From positions 1 to 7,808 of the forward strand of contig QNCV01000114.1 of NCBI GenBank assembly GCA_003645845.1: a DNA stretch of 7,808 nucleotides, read 5' to 3'. The notes beneath the pieces were generated by a model. That model searched no databases. It saw only the letters and a list, made by a program, of their open reading frames with translations, and was not told the DNA's origin. A program made the translations under genes and the position numbers. Each line of letters opens with the position of its first letter. The stretch's first letter is position 1. Below, piece by piece: positions 5,837 through 7,808 of the stretch. This DNA comes from Fidelibacterota bacterium (GTDB lineage Bacteria; Fidelibacterota; UBA2242).

Positions 5837-7591
5837 ATGAGTAAGTTTCCATCGAAAATAGTTGATAAAAAGATTATCATCGGAGTCAAAGATCGGGTTG
5901 CCGATTCGATTGAAGAACTCTTTGAAAGCGATCTGTTCAAAGAAATTCTAAAGAAATTCCTGGACCGGCTGATTGTCAAACAATCGCCGCTCCTGAAGAT
6001 TTTTGGTAAGGATAATATCAGCGATGTTGATCGGATACGCTTCTATCGGACGCTTTATTATTTGACCAAGCTGGAAGCAGAACTGGTGCAGAGAGTGGTT
6101 CAGGGGTCGGAGATATTTTTCCGGGACACGGAAATGCTGAATGAATTTGTCGAGCAACTCTACAATTACTGGCGTAGTTTTGACCGGTTTATCATCTGTG
6201 ATTCAGAGGGAGAGAGCTATGATAAACGACCCTATCGCACCTTTAATACTACGGTGGAACGTTTAATGCACCTGGTGCTCCAGGCTTACCGGGACATCCA
6301 GGAAAACATTACGCAGAAACATCCGCAGGTTTACCGCCAGGTCCATGCCGGGGCGGAGGTGGCGGCTATCGCTCTTCCATTGAAACGGACATTTTTCATG
6401 GGAAAATATCAAATCCTGAAGGATATTTCTATGATTCGCCAGATACTGCTTTACCCGCCGTTGATTCTTGAGCCGCCGATGAACAAGCGGCGGGGAACAT
6501 TCAGGGAAATATCCGAAAATCCTATTAGCGATATTCGGATCGATGATCGTGAATGGCTCTGTTACCCGGCGAGAGTCGGCACACTGCTGATTCATGTCTA
6601 CTTTCATGAGACCTTTTTTGAACTTGGTTTTGCGCTCAGCAACCTCTTCCAGCTGGCCTCCGATGAGGACATGGAGCGTCCGCCGGACGGGATTTTTCTA
6701 TATGGTGTCGAAAGTAAATCTCTGGAAAAATACGGTAAACTTCCGACGCTGTTTTATGAGGATAAAGAGAACAATCTGTTAGTCGGTGCGATTTCCCGGG
6801 AATCGGAATTCGGCTACTTTGGCTATTTAAAAAAAATGATTTTGACTCTGCATAATCTGATTGTGATGAAAAATGGTAATTTACCTTTTCATGGCGCCCT
6901 GGTCCAGATTCTGCTGAAAAATAACAGAAGGGCTAATGTCCTCATGATCGGTGATTCCGGCGCCGGCAAATCCGAGTCGCTGGAAGCTTTTCGCGAACTC
7001 GGTGATGAATTCATTAAAGACCTGACAATAATCGCTGATGACATGGGCTCGATTTCAATCAATAGTGATGGAAGCGTTTCCGCCTATGGAACTGAAATCG
7101 GTGCGTTTTTACGGCTGGACGACCTTCACCCGGGCTATGCTTTCGGACAGTTGGATCGGGCAATTATTATGAGCGCCGGACAGACCAACGCCCGTATTAT
7201 CCTGCCGGTGACAACTCTCGATAATATCACGAAAGGTGTTCCGGTGGATTACATATTTTATGCAAATAATTACGAAAAAGTGGATGCACAGCATCCCATT
7301 ATCGAGCGCTTCAATTCGGCCGATACGGCTTTTTCCGTTTTTCGTGAAGGCAAAGTCATGAGCAAGGGAACAACCGCTACCACGGGGATTGTTCAGAGCT
7401 ATTTTGCCAATATTTTCGGGCCGGTCCAACGAAAGGATCTGCACGATGAGATTGCCAAACGTTTTTTTCAGATATTTTATAAACATGAGATTTTTGTCGG
7501 TCAGATTCGAACCCGACTGGGAGTTCCGGGGTTTGAGACAGAGGGCCCGAAAGAGGCGGCGGAAGAACTGTTACGATTGATTAAGTCGTGA
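5837..7591 (+). CDS. HPr kinase/PEPCK-superfamily P-loop protein with novel N-terminal half
   Basis: A 584-residue soluble protein. The kinase core starts near residue 340: FHGALVQI (351-358; H352-G matches the HG preceding the P-loop in HPr kinases), Walker A GDSGAGKS (372-379, K378) followed by E380, then IIADDMGSI (398-406; D401-D402 matches the ADD metal-binding pair). The C-terminal part (about 415-584), with RFNSADTAFSVF (491-502) and GTTATTG (511-517), resembles the PEP carboxykinase end of the superfamily more than the short HprK C-terminus. HprK is about 310 residues and ATP-PEPCK about 530, so neither fits fully. Residues 1-340 are largely helical-looking, without motifs I recognise. 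It probably uses ATP, GTP or PPi to phosphorylate a protein or small molecule, but no HPr gene is visible, and calling it a true PEPCK would be unsafe. The start is set by AAGGA (5826-5830), six bases before the ATG. It is divergent from the corrinoid cassette and appears monocistronic within the window. Confidence 0.9.
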   Translation: MSKFPSKIVDKKIIIGVKDRVADSIEELFESDLFKEILKKFLDRLIVKQSPLLKIFGKDNISDVDRIRFYRTLYYLTKLEAELVQRVVQGSEIFFRDTEMLNEFVEQLYNYWRSFDRFIICDSEGESYDKRPYRTFNTTVERLMHLVLQAYRDIQENITQKHPQVYRQVHAGAEVAAIALPLKRTFFMGKYQILKDISMIRQILLYPPLILEPPMNKRRGTFREISENPISDIRIDDREWLCYPARVGTLLIHVYFHETFFELGFALSNLFQLASDEDMERPPDGIFLYGVESKSLEKYGKLPTLFYEDKENNLLVGAISRESEFGYFGYLKKMILTLHNLIVMKNGNLPFHGALVQILLKNNRRANVLMIGDSGAGKSESLEAFRELGDEFIKDLTIIADDMGSISINSDGSVSAYGTEIGAFLRLDDLHPGYAFGQLDRAIIMSAGQTNARIILPVTTLDNITKGVPVDYIFYANNYEKVDAQHPIIERFNSADTAFSVFREGKVMSKGTTATTGIVQSYFANIFGPVQRKDLHDEIAKRFFQIFYKHEIFVGQIRTRLGVPGFETEGPKEAAEELLRLIKS

Positions 7592-7592
7592 T

Positions 7593-7647
7593 GGGAGAAC
7601 GGAAAACGGCAAAGGGTAAATGGAAAAAGGAAACAGGAGACAGGAGA
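7593..7647. repeat. Purine-rich low-complexity stretch
   Basis: The sequence just after the kinase-like stop codon is almost all purine on the plus strand and ends in a tandem CAGGAGA pair (7634-7640 and 7641-7647). It has no open frame of note. Such stretches occur as dispersed low-complexity repeats after genes in many environmental genomes; no function is implied. Confidence 0.5.
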
Positions 7648-7669
7648 TCGACCTGTATCGAGAGCAGCA

Positions 7670-7711
7670 ATCATTTGACTTATCCCGGGAATTTGGGATG
7701 AGTTAAGTGAT
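7670..7711 (+). terminator. Long imperfect hairpin, possible terminator or 3' stabiliser
   Basis: Arms 7670-7686 and 7695-7711 pair over 17 bp around an 8-base loop (GGGAATTT). Three of the pairs are G-U wobbles if transcribed on the plus strand; on the minus strand they would be A-C mismatches, so the structure is suited to plus-strand RNA. It lies about 80 bases after the kinase-like stop codon and is followed by a T-rich but interrupted tract to about 7738. The lack of an immediate U-run makes it an untypical intrinsic terminator. Confidence 0.5.
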
Positions 7712-7773
7712 GATATTATTATCCATTTTTACGTTTTTGGCGCATTCTTGGTGTGCCTGGCGTTTAGTTTTTA

Positions 7774-7808
7774 CCGCGAAGACGCAAAGTTTTACGCAAA
7801 GGTCGCGA
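7774..7808. repeat. CGCGAAGACGCAAAG-type dispersed repeat, cut by window edge
   Basis: The right end contains CCGCGAAG (7774-7781) and two CGCAAAG copies (7783-7789 and 7795-7801), and finishes in the palindrome TCGCGA (7803-7808). This matches a simple intergenic repeat type I have seen in many bacterial genomes. It probably continues past the window, so its full unit and copy number cannot be judged. Confidence 0.5.

Noticed and set aside
5837..7591. Assignment as pckA or hprK
   Set aside because: The P-loop core fits the superfamily, but the length and N-terminal half match neither enzyme, so no gene symbol is given.

Overview
The window looks like part of an anaerobic bacterial chromosome of moderate GC content. 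The coding density is good, the Shine-Dalgarno sites are purine-rich (GGAGG, AAGGA), and the gene content mixes corrinoid methyl-transfer proteins, multi-PAS sensors and an HPr kinase/PEPCK-like protein. Intergenic clusters of a short palindrome (core ACCTGTCAGGT or ACCTGACAGGT) and a CGCAAAG-type repeat at the right edge are dispersed-repeat types I associate with Bacteroidota/FCB-group and deltaproteobacterial genomes. I cannot fix the taxon from sequence alone.

Minus strand, 5376 to 2 (reading right to left). A tight three-gene cassette comes first: a cobalamin-binding corrinoid protein (5376-4744), a UroD/MtaA-type methyltransferase-like protein (4747-3689, ATGA overlap with the previous gene) and a sensor protein (3711-1999, 23-bp overlap). 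The sensor joins a DUF1638-like N-terminus to GAF-like and PAS domains and a four-cysteine C-terminal module. After a 335-bp spacer full of palindromic repeats comes a four-PAS sensor protein (1663-2). It ends in the same C-terminal module, cut in half by a stop codon that differs by one base from a Tyr codon in the sister gene.

Plus strand, 5837 to 7591. A single 584-aa gene is transcribed divergently. It has a clear HprK/PEPCK-type P-loop kinase core in its C-terminal half and a roughly 340-residue N-terminal half that I do not recognise. The 460-bp divergent intergenic region holds a second palindrome cluster, about 90% identical to the first, plus an AT-rich leader with small dyad and direct repeats. 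Downstream lie purine-rich low-complexity sequence, a long imperfect hairpin (7670-7711) and the right-edge repeat.

How it may fit together (inference): the corrinoid protein and the UroD-like protein would exchange or sense a methyl group on cobalamin. The DUF1638-PAS protein, made from the same transcript, would report corrinoid or methyl-donor state to a partner, because neither sensor carries a histidine-kinase, GGDEF or DNA-binding output domain. The two palindrome clusters are direct repeats that flank exactly this cassette. The cassette, its unusual sensor and its repeat borders are the most interesting part of the window.
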